In this document: positions 28,179 through 37,358 of the stretch, one piece after another
Layout: every line of letters starts with the position of its first letter
How positions within the stretch are numbered: the stretch's first letter is position 1
Source of the DNA: an uncultured Coriobacteriaceae bacterium
GTDB lineage: Bacteria > Actinomycetota > Coriobacteriia > Coriobacteriales > Coriobacteriaceae
DNA: 57,393 nt
Assembly (NCBI GenBank): GCA_944322305.1
Contig: CALUOP010000011.1
Span: 1-57,393 of the forward strand
Direction: 5' to 3'
The notes under the pieces: model-generated
The model's input: the letters and a program-made list of their open reading frames with translations, nothing else
Database searches by the model: none
Told to the model about the DNA's origin: nothing
Translations under genes and position numbers: made by a program

Positions 28179-28793
28179 GTGGTTGTTATCCCTGCCTGCG
28201 TAAGCGATCTAAGCGCCGTCGAGACCCTTTACCATGCTGCCATTGCCGCCATGCAAAACACCCCGCTCGACATCTGGTGGAAATGGGGCCTGCACCCTAC
28301 CCGCGAAGGATTGGTGCGCGAAACCGCTGCCGGCAACGTGCTTATAGCGCTGGGCGAAAACGACGCGGACGTGACGGGCATGCCCGCCGCTCACGCTGCC
28401 GGCGCAAACGCCTCCCAGCAGGAGAACCCCTGCAACGACGCGCCGGCCGACCGCACCATCCTGGGCGCTTTGGTGCTCAACAACGTACAGGGCGCCGAAT
28501 ACCCGCTGGCCCCGTGGCCGGTTGCCGCCGCACCTGAGGAGGTGGCGGTTATCCACCTGCTTTGCGTCTCCCCCACCGCCCGTGGCCGCGGCGTCGCCAA
28601 GCAGATGCTCGCCGCCGCAGCGCAAACGGCGCGCGAGCGCGGCGCCCGCGCGCTGCGCCTCGACGTGTTCTCCAACAACGCGCCGGCTGTCGCGCTCTAC
28701 CGCACCTGCGGCTTTGTTGACCTTGGCGAATTCGACCTCACCGTAGGCGGCGGCCTGCGCCACGCCTCGCACCTCATGGAGCTCGCGCTGTAG
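28179..28793 (+). CDS. GNAT-family N-acetyltransferase
   Basis: A 204-residue acetyltransferase, one of the few plus-strand genes. The acetyl-CoA loop is VSPTARGRGVAKQML, followed by the RLDVFSNNAPAVALYRTCGFVDLGE block that closes the GNAT fold. The first part (LSAVETLYHAAIAAMQ, TPLDIWWKWGLHP) resembles N-terminal regions of similar Gram-positive GNATs. A 30-residue insert around residues 65-95 is Ala/Asn-rich. The GTG start at 28179 follows GGGAGAAGTGG; there is no in-frame ATG upstream. The substrate is unknown. Confidence 0.85.
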   Translation: MVVIPACVSDLSAVETLYHAAIAAMQNTPLDIWWKWGLHPTREGLVRETAAGNVLIALGENDADVTGMPAAHAAGANASQQENPCNDAPADRTILGALVLNNVQGAEYPLAPWPVAAAPEEVAVIHLLCVSPTARGRGVAKQMLAAAAQTARERGARALRLDVFSNNAPAVALYRTCGFVDLGEFDLTVGGGLRHASHLMELAL

Positions 28794-29152
28794 CAACGCG
28801 TGATGCCGACATGGTGCGCCTGCGCTTGTATTTCCCGCATCTAATAACGCTCTACTGGTAACAGCTTCCTCTCAGAAGCCGTTTTCGACCTGTACGGGAA
28901 AAGTTTTGCTCGCAGGCCGTTCTGCAAGGAAGAAAATGCGAGCACGACGCATCTGCCACGTGCGGCTGCAGGCCGCGCCACGGTAAGCTGGGCACCATTT
29001 GGCGCAGCCGAAGGGGCAGCGTGCAACTCCCGGATTTCCGGGGGGGGTTGCGCGCGGCTTGGGAGGCCAGCCGGTCCCTGGACGCCGAACCCGCGGCCAA
29101 CCCGACCCCCGAGAGCCGGGTCCGCAAACGGCCGCGGGGCCGGCGCCTCGGC

Positions 29153-29199
29153 CGTAAGACGAAATGCGCCAAACCAGGTACGGCCTAGTTTGGCGTACG
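29153..29199. repeat. Palindromic element, copy 1 (CGTAAGACG flank)
   Basis: CGTAAGACGAAATG followed by CGCCAAAC, AGG, TACGG, CCT and GTTTGGCG. It is an imperfect palindrome of the family at 29386, 50451, 50591 and 52606. Just to the left (29022-29047) is an ACTCCCGG-type stretch that resembles the palindrome at 44766. Confidence 0.7.
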
Positions 29200-29221
29200 G
29201 CCGCGGCGAACCCGGCACACG

Positions 29222-29348
29222 AAAAATGGATGTCGTTTCGCGCGGGTGCGGCGAGTATGCCGGCCGGGTGTCAGTCGATCTACCTGCGCCTTTCGTAAGA
29301 GACGGGGCGCCTCTACTCGAGACGCCCCTCTAAAACCACATCCATTTT
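29222..29348. repeat. MITE-like segment with 16-bp inverted ends
   Basis: AAAATGGATGTCGTTT at 29223-29238 is matched, inverted with one mismatch, by AAACCACATCCATTTT at 29333-29348. The roughly 95-bp interior contains a stem GGGGCG/CGCCCC near 29304-29327 and no coding frame. It may be a nonautonomous element or a large regulatory hairpin. No target duplication is obvious. The surrounding gap (28794-29459) otherwise holds the two palindromic elements and no gene that I can support. Confidence 0.4.
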
Positions 29349-29385
29349 CGGGGAGGGTGGGAAACCTACCCCATTCCCGCCGTTC

Positions 29386-29430
29386 CGTCTTACGAAATGC
29401 GCCAGATTAGGCACGGCCTAATCTGGCGCA
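29386..29430. repeat. Palindromic element, copy 2 (CGTCTTACG flank)
   Basis: CGTCTTACGAAA then a perfect 15-bp inverted repeat, TGCGCCAGATTAGGC (29398-29412), a 3-base loop, and its complement (29416-29430). It ends 29 bp from the trpS stop and could end trpS transcripts, though no T-run follows. Confidence 0.8.
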
Positions 29431-29459
29431 TCGGGACAGGGCGGCCGGCGTCGACTGGG

Positions 29460-30509
29460 TTAGTAGACCATGCCCATGGCCTCGCGCACCTCGGCGAGCG
29501 TAGCCTCGGCAATTTCGTTGGCGCGGCGGTTGCCCTCGGCCAGCACGTCCTTCACGTACCCGAGATCGTTCTCAAACTGGTGACGGCGCTCGCGAATGGG
29601 CTCGAAGTAGCCGTTCACTGCCTCGGTCACGTACTTTTTAAGCTGGCCCGAGCCGCCCATGCCGATCTCGGCGGCGATCTCCTCAGGCGCACGGCCCGTA
29701 CAGATAGCGGCGGTGGACAGCAGACCGCTCACGCCCGGACGGTTCTCGGGATCGAAGGTGATCATGCGCTCGGAGTCGGTCTGGCTCTTCTTGATGCGCT
29801 TTGCCGTCTCCTCGGGCGTCATGCTGATCGAAATCGCGTTGCCGTAGCTCTTGCTCATCTTGCGGCCGTCGAGCCCCGGCAGCAGCGGCGTCTCCGAAAG
29901 CAGCGCGTCCACCTCGGGGAACACGTGGCCGTAGCGGTTGTTGAAGCGACGAGCGATGAGGCGAGTGAGCTCGATATGCGGCAGCTGGTCGCGCCCCACC
30001 GGCACCACGTTGCCCTTGCAGAACAGGATGTCGCACGCCTGATGCACCGGGTAGGTCAGCAGAAGCCCCGTGAGCTCGTGGCCCGACGCCTCCATCTCGG
30101 CCTTGACCGTGGGGTTACGCTGCAGCTCGGCCTCGGACACGAGCGAGAGGAACGGCAGCATGAGCTGGTTGCAGGCAGGCACCGCGGAGTGCGCGTAGAT
30201 CATGGTCTTGTCCGGGTCGATGCCGCACGCCAGGTAGTCCATGACCATGTTGTACACGTTGTCCTGGATGTGCTCGGTGGTGTCGCGATCGGTGATGACC
30301 TGGTAGTCGGCAATGAGGATAGCCGTGTTAACGCCCAGGTCCTGCAGCTCCACGCGGCCCTTCAACGTGCCGAAGTAGTGGCCCAGGTGCAGGCGCCCCG
30401 TCGGGCGGTCGCCGGTGAGCATGCGATATTTCTCGGGATGAACGGCCAGGTCGGCGTAGATCTCGTCGCTGCGCTTGAGACTGGCCTCGTAACTGCCAAC
30501 GTTGGGCAT
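29460..30509 (-). CDS. trpS: Tryptophanyl-tRNA synthetase
   Basis: A 349-residue class I synthetase that charges tRNA-Trp. The HIGH motif appears as HLGH (41-44) in GDRPTGRLHLGHYFG and the KMSKS loop as GRKMSKSYGN. Trp-pocket and dimer blocks include YQVITDRD, AACDILFCKG-type (HQACDILFCKG) and PVGRDQLPHIELTR. The ATG at 30509 has AGGAGG five bases upstream. No T-box or attenuator is evident in the 180-bp leader. Confidence 0.97.
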   Translation of the reverse strand: MPNVGSYEASLKRSDEIYADLAVHPEKYRMLTGDRPTGRLHLGHYFGTLKGRVELQDLGVNTAILIADYQVITDRDTTEHIQDNVYNMVMDYLACGIDPDKTMIYAHSAVPACNQLMLPFLSLVSEAELQRNPTVKAEMEASGHELTGLLLTYPVHQACDILFCKGNVVPVGRDQLPHIELTRLIARRFNNRYGHVFPEVDALLSETPLLPGLDGRKMSKSYGNAISISMTPEETAKRIKKSQTDSERMITFDPENRPGVSGLLSTAAICTGRAPEEIAAEIGMGGSGQLKKYVTEAVNGYFEPIRERRHQFENDLGYVKDVLAEGNRRANEIAEATLAEVREAMGMVY

Positions 30510-30691
30510 GGGTTCCTCCTGTCGATTGCGTCGCGCCCCATCATACTACACGGGGAGCTGGACGATAAGCTCGCGGGGAACCGCGGGGGCGGCGGGGAAG
30601 ATCCCGGGCTTCAGCCCCGGGTAAACGTTGCCCAGGCGCGAACGGCCCCAGCGTCACGCGCAGGTATGCCGAAATCGTGGTTCGCGTGGCG

Positions 30692-31948
30692 CTAGTCGCG
30701 GGGGCGGAAGTGCTTGCCGGACGGGGTGCCGGCGTGGTCGCCGGGGAGCTTCTCGGCCAGGTCGCGGCGACGCTTCTCGTGCGCTTCGTGCGCGGCGCGC
30801 TCCTCCTCGGCAAAGGCGGGGTCGTCCGGCGTCACGATCTCGTCGCGACGGGTCTTAGGGTTGTAATGGTGCCGCAGCACCGGCTCGAACAGGTGCAGAT
30901 GCAGCGCCACCGCCAGCGAGAGCACTGCCAGCAGGATGAAGATCACCACGCGCGCCGCCAACGAGACCTGCGTGATCACCGCCGCACCGATCGCCAGCAG
31001 GATGCACCAGCAGTAGATGAGCAGCACGGCCTGGCGCTGGTTGTACCCCTCTTGGATGAGACGGTGGTGGATGTGGCCCTTGTCGGCGACGTCCATGCCC
31101 ACGTGGGCGCGCTTGCGGCGCACGATGGCCGAGAACGTGTCGATGATGGGCACGCCGGCAACGATGAGCGGCACGAGCAGCGAGGTCAGCGCGGCGGTGC
31201 GGCTCACGTTGAGCAGCGAGATCACGCCGAGCAGAAAGCCCAGCATCAACGCGCCGGAGTCACCCAAAAAGATGCTCGCCGGGTGGAAGTTGTAGCGCAG
31301 AAACGCAAGGCACGCGGCCGCCAGCGCAATGGAGAGCGCGGCGGCGTCCACGCGGCCGAACAGCAGCGCGTAGTTGTACATGGAAAGCGCCGCGATGGCG
31401 GAGATGCCCGTGGCGAGGCCGTCGAGACCGTCGATGAGGTTGATGATGTTGCTGAAGGCCACCAGGTAGAACACCGTGATGGGATACGCGATCCAACCCA
31501 GCTCGATCTCGCTGCCCGCGATGAAGGGGTTCACGATGTGCGAGATCGAAAGGCCGCTCGCCACCGCAACCGAGGCGGCCGCCACCTGCCCGGCCAGCTT
31601 GGCCTTAGGCGCGAGCTGGAACACGTCGTCGATCGCACCGGTGGCGAACACGATCCCCACCGCCGCGGCAAGCCCGGGGTAGCTGATGTTCATGCTCGGG
31701 TGCGGGATAAGCTCCGGCGGCCACCCGAAACACACGGTGCCCACGTACTGCACCACGAGAGCGGCGGCCAGCCCGCAGAACAGGGCGATGCCCCCCATGC
31801 GCGGCACCGGGCGCTTGTTGATGCGGCGGGCGGAGGGGTAGTCGACAGCGTTGAGCTTGAGCGCGATGCGCTTGGCCACCGGCGTCATGAGAAACGTGAC
31901 GACGAACGCCGTGAGCGCCAAGTATATGTGCGTCACCGTGAAGCCCAT
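30692..31948 (-). CDS. WecA/TagO-type undecaprenyl-phosphate N-acetylhexosamine 1-phosphate transferase
   Basis: A 418-residue polytopic membrane enzyme of the MraY/WecA family that starts wall-polymer or polysaccharide assembly by moving a sugar phosphate from UDP-sugar to undecaprenyl phosphate. Key motifs: PVPRMGGIALF, the Asp pair in GAIDDVFQL, NIINLIDGLDGLA, FLGDSGALMLGFL and the His loop DKGHIHHRLI. MraY is excluded by the HIHHRL loop and missing MraY-specific blocks. About ten membrane helices are followed by an unusual charged tail of about 60 residues. The start at 31948 has GAGG. It is separate from the truncated sugar transferase at the left edge. Confidence 0.9.
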   Translation of the reverse strand: MGFTVTHIYLALTAFVVTFLMTPVAKRIALKLNAVDYPSARRINKRPVPRMGGIALFCGLAAALVVQYVGTVCFGWPPELIPHPSMNISYPGLAAAVGIVFATGAIDDVFQLAPKAKLAGQVAAASVAVASGLSISHIVNPFIAGSEIELGWIAYPITVFYLVAFSNIINLIDGLDGLATGISAIAALSMYNYALLFGRVDAAALSIALAAACLAFLRYNFHPASIFLGDSGALMLGFLLGVISLLNVSRTAALTSLLVPLIVAGVPIIDTFSAIVRRKRAHVGMDVADKGHIHHRLIQEGYNQRQAVLLIYCWCILLAIGAAVITQVSLAARVVIFILLAVLSLAVALHLHLFEPVLRHHYNPKTRRDEIVTPDDPAFAEEERAAHEAHEKRRRDLAEKLPGDHAGTPSGKHFRPRD

Positions 31949-32140
31949 CGAACCTCGTCCCGAAAATGCCCCGAGCGCCGCAAGGCGCCCCTTTTTGATC
32001 TAGGACATGATACTCGATAGCGAGGGCAACGCGCGAGCGCCGCGCCCGAAAACACGCCACGGCTAAACCGCTGCGACAACGCTGAACGCGCGCCCAAGAG
32101 GTCCCTGCGCGAAAAAGCGCAGGCAGCAGGCTGGTTTTCC

Positions 32141-32533
32141 CTACTTGTCGCCGGCGTCGAGGAAGATCTTGCGCGTGATGAAGTTGTAGAGGGTCACGAT
32201 GGCGGTGGCGACAACCTTGACCAGGCGGTAGTCGAACCCCAGCAGATCGGTGCCGAGCCACATGAGCAGGTCGGTCAGGGCAAGGCCGATAGCCGACAGC
32301 ACGACGAAGATGAAAAACTCGCGCTTGCGGCTCATGTCGTCTTTGTGCGAGAACACGTAGTGCATGCTCGCGAAGTAGTTGAACACCACCGAGACGATGA
32401 ACGAGAAGGTGGCGCTCAGCACCTCGCTCAGCCCCACGACCTCGTGAAGGAAGACCATCACCAGGAAGTCGATGACGAAGGCGACGATGCCCACACCGGC
32501 GAATTTTATGAACTGTACCTTTAAGTTACTCAT
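32141..32533 (-). CDS. GtrA-family membrane protein
   Basis: A 130-residue protein with four predicted membrane helices (FAGVGIVAFVIDFLVMVFL; LSATFSFIVSVVFNYFAS; FFIFVVLSAIGLALTDLLMWL; VKVVATAIVTLYNFITRKIF). GtrA proteins are thought to help flip or position undecaprenyl-phosphate sugars for glycan modification. The YNFITRKIF ending is typical. The ATG at 32533 has no ribosome site; instead TATACT lies eight bases upstream, suggesting a leaderless message. An upstream frame to 32602 is possible but poorly supported. It lies 192 bp upstream of the WecA/TagO-type gene. Confidence 0.88.
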   Translation of the reverse strand: MSNLKVQFIKFAGVGIVAFVIDFLVMVFLHEVVGLSEVLSATFSFIVSVVFNYFASMHYVFSHKDDMSRKREFFIFVVLSAIGLALTDLLMWLGTDLLGFDYRLVKVVATAIVTLYNFITRKIFLDAGDK

Positions 32534-32541
32534 GGTGAAGG

Positions 32542-32550
32542 AGTATAGCA
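32542..32550 (-). promoter_or_regulatory. Extended -10 placing the gtrA transcript start at its ATG
   Basis: On the minus strand TGCTATACT (TATACT at 32542-32547) is followed by eight bases and the ATG. Transcription would start at or next to the A of the start codon. The -35 region is poor (GTTTCC), which fits an extended -10 promoter. Confidence 0.45.
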
Positions 32551-32871
32551 CGGGCCCGCGCAAAGGAAACCCCGCGCACAAAAAGCCCGCCCCCAGCTTC
32601 ACGTAAATGAACCCACCCTCAACAGGTGGGCGCCCTCATCGCCTGTTCCAGCTTCCTTACCAACGAAGGATGCCTGTACTGAACGCGAGTGTGTGGGCTC
32701 CCAAAAAACACTTGACGGTTCACCCAGTTGATCCGCTGGGAGCGGAACACCTTCACTATAGCCGAAAAAACCGGCAACGTAAGCCTTGACTTTTCCCAGC
32801 GTACGAATTGCTCCGCCAAGGCGAGAAAGGCGCGTTGGATCTGCGAAGACCCGCGTTGCCCGGGGCGTATC

Positions 32872-34275
32872 CTAGGCGCCCACCGACGGTAAGACCTGCC
32901 GGGGCGCAGGGAACTTCACCGTGATGGTGGTGCCCTCCCCCAGCTTGCTCGACAGCTCGAGCTCGGCCTTGTGGAACACCACCGCGTGCTTCACGATGGC
33001 CAGGCCCAGCCCCGTGCCGCCGCTTTCGCGCGTGCGGCTGGGGTCCACGCGGTAGAAGCGCTCGAACACCTTGGCCTGGCTCTCCTCGGGGATGCCGATG
33101 CCGGTGTCGGCCACCGAGAGCACCGCTTGCCCCTCCTCGCGCCACAGCGTGATGAGCACGCTGCCGCCGGGCTTGTTGTAGCGGATGGCGTTGTCGCACA
33201 GGTTGTACACCAGCTCGTCGAGCAGGCGCGGCAGGCCCTGCACGATCACCGGCTCGCCCTCGACCCCGATGGTCACCTGGCGCTTCTTGGCCGAGCTCGC
33301 CAGGCGGTCGGCCACGTCGGCGGCGATGCCCATGAGGTCGACCGGCTCCTCCTCGCCCAGGAACGAGCGGTCGCGCGAGCGCTCGGACTCGTCCATCTTG
33401 GAGAGGATGAGGATGTCGTTGACCAGCGCGGTCAGGCGCTGCGCCTCGTCGTAGATGCGCCCGGCGAAGTTGCGCACGTCCTCGGGCCGCACCAGTCCCT
33501 CGCGGATGAGCTCGGCCGCGCCGGAGACGCTGGCAAGCGGGGTCTTGAGCTCGTGGGTCACGTTGGCCGTGAACTCGCGGCGCATGGCATCGGCGCCCTT
33601 GAGCTCCTCAAGCTGTCGGGCGAGCTCGGCTTGCTGGGAGGAGATCTTGCCGATGAGCGGGGTCATCTCGGCATACGAGGCCGAGGCCTCGGGGTTGGCC
33701 GGGTCGATGGCCAGGATCGGCTGCACCAGGCGCCGCGCCGCCACGCGGGCCGCAACCCAGCTCGCCGCCACGATGCCCGCCCCCACCAGCAGCAGGATCC
33801 ACGCGTCGTTGAAGATGATCCCCAGCGCGTTGGAAAGCTCGACGGAAAGCCGCACCACGCTGCCGTCTTCCAGGCGGTTGGCCTCGTAGATGCTCACGGC
33901 GCCCACCGTCTCGCTCGAGCGCTCGGACGAGCCGGCGCCGGTGCGCTGAGCCTGCTCGATCTCCGGGCGCTCGGCGTGGTTCTCCAGGTCGGTTGCGTCT
34001 GCGTCGGTGTCGAAGAGCACCTCGCCGTCGGGTGCCACCAGCGTCATGCGCACGCTGTCCAGGTCGTAGTCCTCAAGCGCGGCCACCGGGTCAGCCGCGC
34101 CCGAGAGCGACGCCGAGAACACCTTGGCCTCCTGCGCGAGCATCTCGTGCGCGTCCGAGACGGCCGCGTACTGGAAGATGCAGGCGGAGAAGACCAGCAT
34201 CGCCACCGCAACCGCCGTGGCGGTGGCGGCGATGGTCACGAAGAGCCGCTTGAACAGCGAGGGCTGCTGGGCCAT
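32872..34275 (-). CDS. phoR: Sensor histidine kinase PhoR
   Basis: A 467-residue membrane sensor. One N-terminal helix (VTIAATATAVAVAMLVFSACIF) and a second near residue 165 (IILLLVGAGIVAASWVAARV-like) enclose an extracytoplasmic domain of about 120 residues. A HAMP-like linker is followed by the HisKA box VTHELKTPLASVSG, the N box LVYNLCDNAIRYNKPGG, and G boxes VADTGIGIPEES and GGTGLGLAIVKH. As the last gene of the pst-phoU-phoB run it should phosphorylate PhoB under phosphate limitation. The ATG at 34275 has AAAGGAG. The 270-bp gap downstream shows no gene. Confidence 0.93.
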   Translation of the reverse strand: MAQQPSLFKRLFVTIAATATAVAVAMLVFSACIFQYAAVSDAHEMLAQEAKVFSASLSGAADPVAALEDYDLDSVRMTLVAPDGEVLFDTDADATDLENHAERPEIEQAQRTGAGSSERSSETVGAVSIYEANRLEDGSVVRLSVELSNALGIIFNDAWILLLVGAGIVAASWVAARVAARRLVQPILAIDPANPEASASYAEMTPLIGKISSQQAELARQLEELKGADAMRREFTANVTHELKTPLASVSGAAELIREGLVRPEDVRNFAGRIYDEAQRLTALVNDILILSKMDESERSRDRSFLGEEEPVDLMGIAADVADRLASSAKKRQVTIGVEGEPVIVQGLPRLLDELVYNLCDNAIRYNKPGGSVLITLWREEGQAVLSVADTGIGIPEESQAKVFERFYRVDPSRTRESGGTGLGLAIVKHAVVFHKAELELSSKLGEGTTITVKFPAPRQVLPSVGA

Positions 34276-34339
34276 GGGCGCGCTCCTTTCCAAACGCCAA
34301 AGGGCGGACGCAAGCGCCCGCCCTGCTGAGAACGATACC

Positions 34340-35029
34340 TTACCGCACCTTCTCGGCGCGCCGCAGGCGGTAGCCCACCCCGCGCACCGTCTCGATCATG
34401 TCGGCGTGGTCCTTGAGCTTTTGGCGCACGGTCTGCACGTGCACGTCCACCGTGCGGCTGCCGCCGTCGAAGTCCCAACCCCACACCCGCTGCAAGAGCT
34501 CCTCGCGCGTGAACACCACGCCCGGGCTCTGGATGAGAAACGCCAGCAGGTCGAACTCGCGCATCGTGAGGTTCACCTCGGCGCCCGCGCAGCTCACCTC
34601 GCGCCGGGCGGTATCCACCGTGAGCGGCCCTTCAGTGAAGACCGTGTCGCGCCGGGCCGTGTGGATGCGCGCACGACGCAGCAGGGCGCGCACGCGGCTG
34701 ACCATCTCCATCATGCCGAAGGGCTTGGTGAGGTAGTCGTCGGCCCCGGCGTCGAGCGCCGTCACGGTGTCGAGCTCGCCGTCCTTGGCTGTGATCATCA
34801 TCACCGGCACGGCGGCGAGCCCCGGCGTCTTGCGCATGCGCTTCAAGATGGCCAGCCCGTCGGTGTCGGGCAGCATGATGTCGAGCAGCACCGCGTCGGG
34901 CGTGCGGCGGGCGCAGGCGGCGCGGAACTCCGCGTCGCTCGCCATGCCCTCCGCGTCGATGCCCGCCTGCTCAAGCGCGTACAGCGTCAGCTCGCGGATG
35001 TTCGTGTCGTCCTCAACGTAGTAAACCAC
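34340..35029 (-). CDS. phoB: Phosphate response regulator PhoB/PhoP
   Basis: A 229-residue OmpR-class regulator. The receiver has acidic EDD near the N-terminus, phospho-Asp in LLDIMLPDTDG, Thr in MMITAKD and Lys in LTKPFGM. The C-terminal winged helix has LTMREFDLLAFLI, RVWGWDFDGGSRTVDVHVQTVRQKL and IETVRGVGYRL. The start is a GTG at 35029, nine bases after the phoU stop; the GGGGGAG site overlaps the phoU end. It likely binds the repeat upstream of pstS. Confidence 0.94.
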   Translation of the reverse strand: MVYYVEDDTNIRELTLYALEQAGIDAEGMASDAEFRAACARRTPDAVLLDIMLPDTDGLAILKRMRKTPGLAAVPVMMITAKDGELDTVTALDAGADDYLTKPFGMMEMVSRVRALLRRARIHTARRDTVFTEGPLTVDTARREVSCAGAEVNLTMREFDLLAFLIQSPGVVFTREELLQRVWGWDFDGGSRTVDVHVQTVRQKLKDHADMIETVRGVGYRLRRAEKVR

Positions 35030-35038
35030 CGGTCAGGT

Positions 35039-35737
35039 TCACTCCCCCGCCGTCTCGCTTTTCTCAATCACCGTCTGCTGCGAGTGTACATCATGCACGC
35101 CGGTTACGCGGAACACAGCCCAGTTGGCGATGCGCTCGGCGTCGTCGGCCATGCGCTCGAAGTACTTGGCCACCATGAGGAGCTCGGGCAGGTGCCGGGC
35201 GCCGTGCTCGGCCTCGCGGATGAGCTTGACCACGGTCTGCTCGGCGTCGGCGTACATGGCGTCGACCTTGTCGTCCATGGCGAAGACGGCGTTGGCAAGA
35301 TCGGTGTCCTGCTCGCGGAACGCCTGGACCGAGCGCTCGACCATGCGGGCCACGTGCTCGGCGGCGCGGCTGAAGTCGTCGCGCAGGTTGGCGAGGGCCT
35401 CGGCCGGGATGGTCTGCGAGAGGTAGGCGACGTCGCGGGTCATCTCGTCGATGTGGGTGAGGTCGGAGACCACGCGGAAGGCGCCGGAGACGAAGCGCAG
35501 GTCGCCGGCGATGAGCGGCTGCTGCAGCAGCATGATGTCCAGGCAGGTGGACTCGATGGCCTCGCGCAGGCGACGCTCGGCCTTGCGGCCGGCGATGACG
35601 CCGGTGGCCGCGCCCTCGTCGCCCTTGAGCGCCAGGTCGAGCGTGCGGATGTCGGCGGCGGTCTTGTCGGAGAGGCGGTCGATGTAGGACTGCACCTCGT
35701 CGAGCTGCTTCAGGAACTCAGAACGTGTGGTAGGCAT
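35039..35737 (-). CDS. phoU: Phosphate transport regulator PhoU
   Basis: A 232-residue protein of two three-helix bundles, repressor of the Pho response in complex with PstB and PhoR. Conserved metal-binding stretches appear as DLTHIDEMTRDVAYL and MVAKYFERMADDAERIANWAVF. The ATG shares bases with the pstB stop (TAATG), so translation is coupled. GGAAGG lies upstream. Confidence 0.95.
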   Translation of the reverse strand: MPTTRSEFLKQLDEVQSYIDRLSDKTAADIRTLDLALKGDEGAATGVIAGRKAERRLREAIESTCLDIMLLQQPLIAGDLRFVSGAFRVVSDLTHIDEMTRDVAYLSQTIPAEALANLRDDFSRAAEHVARMVERSVQAFREQDTDLANAVFAMDDKVDAMYADAEQTVVKLIREAEHGARHLPELLMVAKYFERMADDAERIANWAVFRVTGVHDVHSQQTVIEKSETAGE

Positions 35738-36558
35738 TAGCTGAACCTTCCCGTCAGATAGTCGTTGGTAAGTTTCTCCTTGGGGTGGCTGAAGATCTCC
35801 TTGGTGGGGCCGGCCTCCACGAGCTCGCCCAGATAGAAGAAGGCGGTCTTGTCGGCCACGCGCGTTGCCTGCTGCATGTTGTGCGTCACCACCACCACAG
35901 TGTGGTCCTCGGAGAGCTGCTGCATGAGCTCCTCGACCACGCCGGTGGAGATGGGGTCGAGGGCGCTCGTGGGCTCGTCCATCAGAAGCACCGAGGGGTC
36001 GGTGGCAAGCGCGCGGGCGATGCAGAGGCGCTGCTGCTGGCCGCCGGAAAGGCTCAGGCCGGAGTGGTCGAGCTTGTCCTTCACCTCGTCCCAGAGGGCT
36101 GCGCGCGTCAGGCAGCGCTCCACAATCTCGTCGGCCTCTGCGCGGCTGAGCTTGCCCATGCGCTTGGGGCCGTAGAGGATGTTGTCGCGGATGCTCATGG
36201 GGAAGGGGTTCGGATGCTGGAAGACCATGCCCACGTACACGCGCAGGGCGTTGGGGTCGGTCTTGAAGATGTCGCGGCCGTCGAACTCGATGGTGCCCTC
36301 CGTGCGCACGGACTCCACGAAGTCGCACATGCGGTTGAACGTGCGCAGCAGCGTGGACTTGCCGCAGCCCGACGGGCCGATGAAGGCCGTGGCGCGGTTC
36401 TTGGGGATCTCGAGCGTGATGTGCTTGAGCGCTTGGAAGTCGCCGTACCACAGGTTGAAGTCACGGATGGAAAGCGCCGAGGGCACGCCCTCGATCACGC
36501 GGTGGTCCACCCCCGCGCCCTCGACCCTGCGGGCCGACGTCGTGTCGTTGTTCTGCAT
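35737..36558 (-). CDS. pstB: Phosphate ABC transporter ATP-binding protein (second PstB)
   Basis: A 273-residue ATPase of the phosphate importer. Walker [11 protein letters not shown]-loop [12 protein letters not shown], signature [15 protein letters not shown], Walker [14 protein letters not shown] and switch His in [10 protein letters not shown] are intact. An N-terminal 25-residue extension is not shared with its paralogue. I chose the ATG at 36558 because GGAGG is five bases upstream; an ATG at 36570 overlapping the preceding stop is the alternative. Confidence 0.95.
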   Translation of the reverse strand: MQNNDTTSARRVEGAGVDHRVIEGVPSALSIRDFNLWYGDFQALKHITLEIPKNRATAFIGPSGCGKSTLLRTFNRMCDFVESVRTEGTIEFDGRDIFKTDPNALRVYVGMVFQHPNPFPMSIRDNILYGPKRMGKLSRAEADEIVERCLTRAALWDEVKDKLDHSGLSLSGGQQQRLCIARALATDPSVLLMDEPTSALDPISTGVVEELMQQLSEDHTVVVVTHNMQQATRVADKTAFFYLGELVEAGPTKEIFSHPKEKLTNDYLTGRFS

Positions 36559-36569
36559 ACGTTCCTCCA

Positions 36570-37358
36570 TCAGCCGAACCTACCCGTCAGGTAGTCGGAG
36601 AGCCGCTGGTCCTTGGGGGCCGAGAAGATCTGCTGGGTGGTGCCGGTCTCCACCATGTCGCCCATGTAGAAGAAGGCGGTGCGGTCGGACACGCGGCCGG
36701 CCTGCTCCATGTTGTGCGTCACGATGATCTGGCAGATGCCCGCCCCCGCCTCCGCGATGGAGCGGATGGTCTCCTCGATCGTGAAGGTGGAGATAGGGTC
36801 AAGCGCCGAGCAGGGCTCGTCGTAGAGGATCACGTCGGGCTTCATGGCGAGCGTGCGCGCGATGCACAGGCGCTGCTGCTGGCCGCCGGAAAGCGCGTGG
36901 GCGGACTGCTTGAGCTTGTCCTTCACCTCGTCCCAGAGCGCTGCCTGCTTGAGCGAGGTCTCCACCAGCTCGTCCTCCTCGTCCTTGCCGTGGAGCCGCC
37001 CGTGCTTCTTGGGCGCGAACAGGATGTTCTCGCGGATGGACTTGCGGAAGGGCGTGGGCTGCTGGAAGACCATGCCGATGGACTTGCGCAGCTCGAAGAG
37101 GTTCTCGGTCTTGGTGTTGATGTTGCGGCCGTGGTAGAAGATCTCGCCGCCCACGCGGCACTTGGGGATCTCGCGGTTCATGAGGTTCAGGCACCGCAGG
37201 AACGTGGACTTGCCGCAGCCCGACGGGCCGATGAGCGCCGTGACCTCGCCGCCCTTGAACGTGAGGTCGGTCTTGTGCAGCGCCTCGTGCGTGAGGTCGT
37301 AGGTCACCGTGACGTTGCGCGTGGTGAGCAGGGCCTCGTTTTGCGTGGTGTCGCTCAT
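36570..37358 (-). CDS. pstB: Phosphate ABC transporter ATP-binding protein (first PstB)
   Basis: A 262-residue paralogue of the next gene with all ATPase motifs ([59 protein letters not shown]). Two PstB genes in tandem are known from streptococci and lactobacilli. Differences near the Q-loop and the [13 protein letters not shown] region suggest distinct contact with the permeases or PhoU. The ATG overlaps the pstA stop (ATGA) and the ribosome site AAGGAGG lies within pstA. Confidence 0.95.
   Translation of the reverse strand: MSDTTQNEALLTTRNVTVTYDLTHEALHKTDLTFKGGEVTALIGPSGCGKSTFLRCLNLMNREIPKCRVGGEIFYHGRNINTKTENLFELRKSIGMVFQQPTPFRKSIRENILFAPKKHGRLHGKDEEDELVETSLKQAALWDEVKDKLKQSAHALSGGQQQRLCIARTLAMKPDVILYDEPCSALDPISTFTIEETIRSIAEAGAGICQIIVTHNMEQAGRVSDRTAFFYMGDMVETGTTQQIFSAPKDQRLSDYLTGRFG

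Noticed and set aside
30510-30691. T-box or Trp attenuator before trpS
   Set aside because: No T-box sequence (TGGNACCGCG-like) and no Trp-rich leader peptide in the 180-bp gap.
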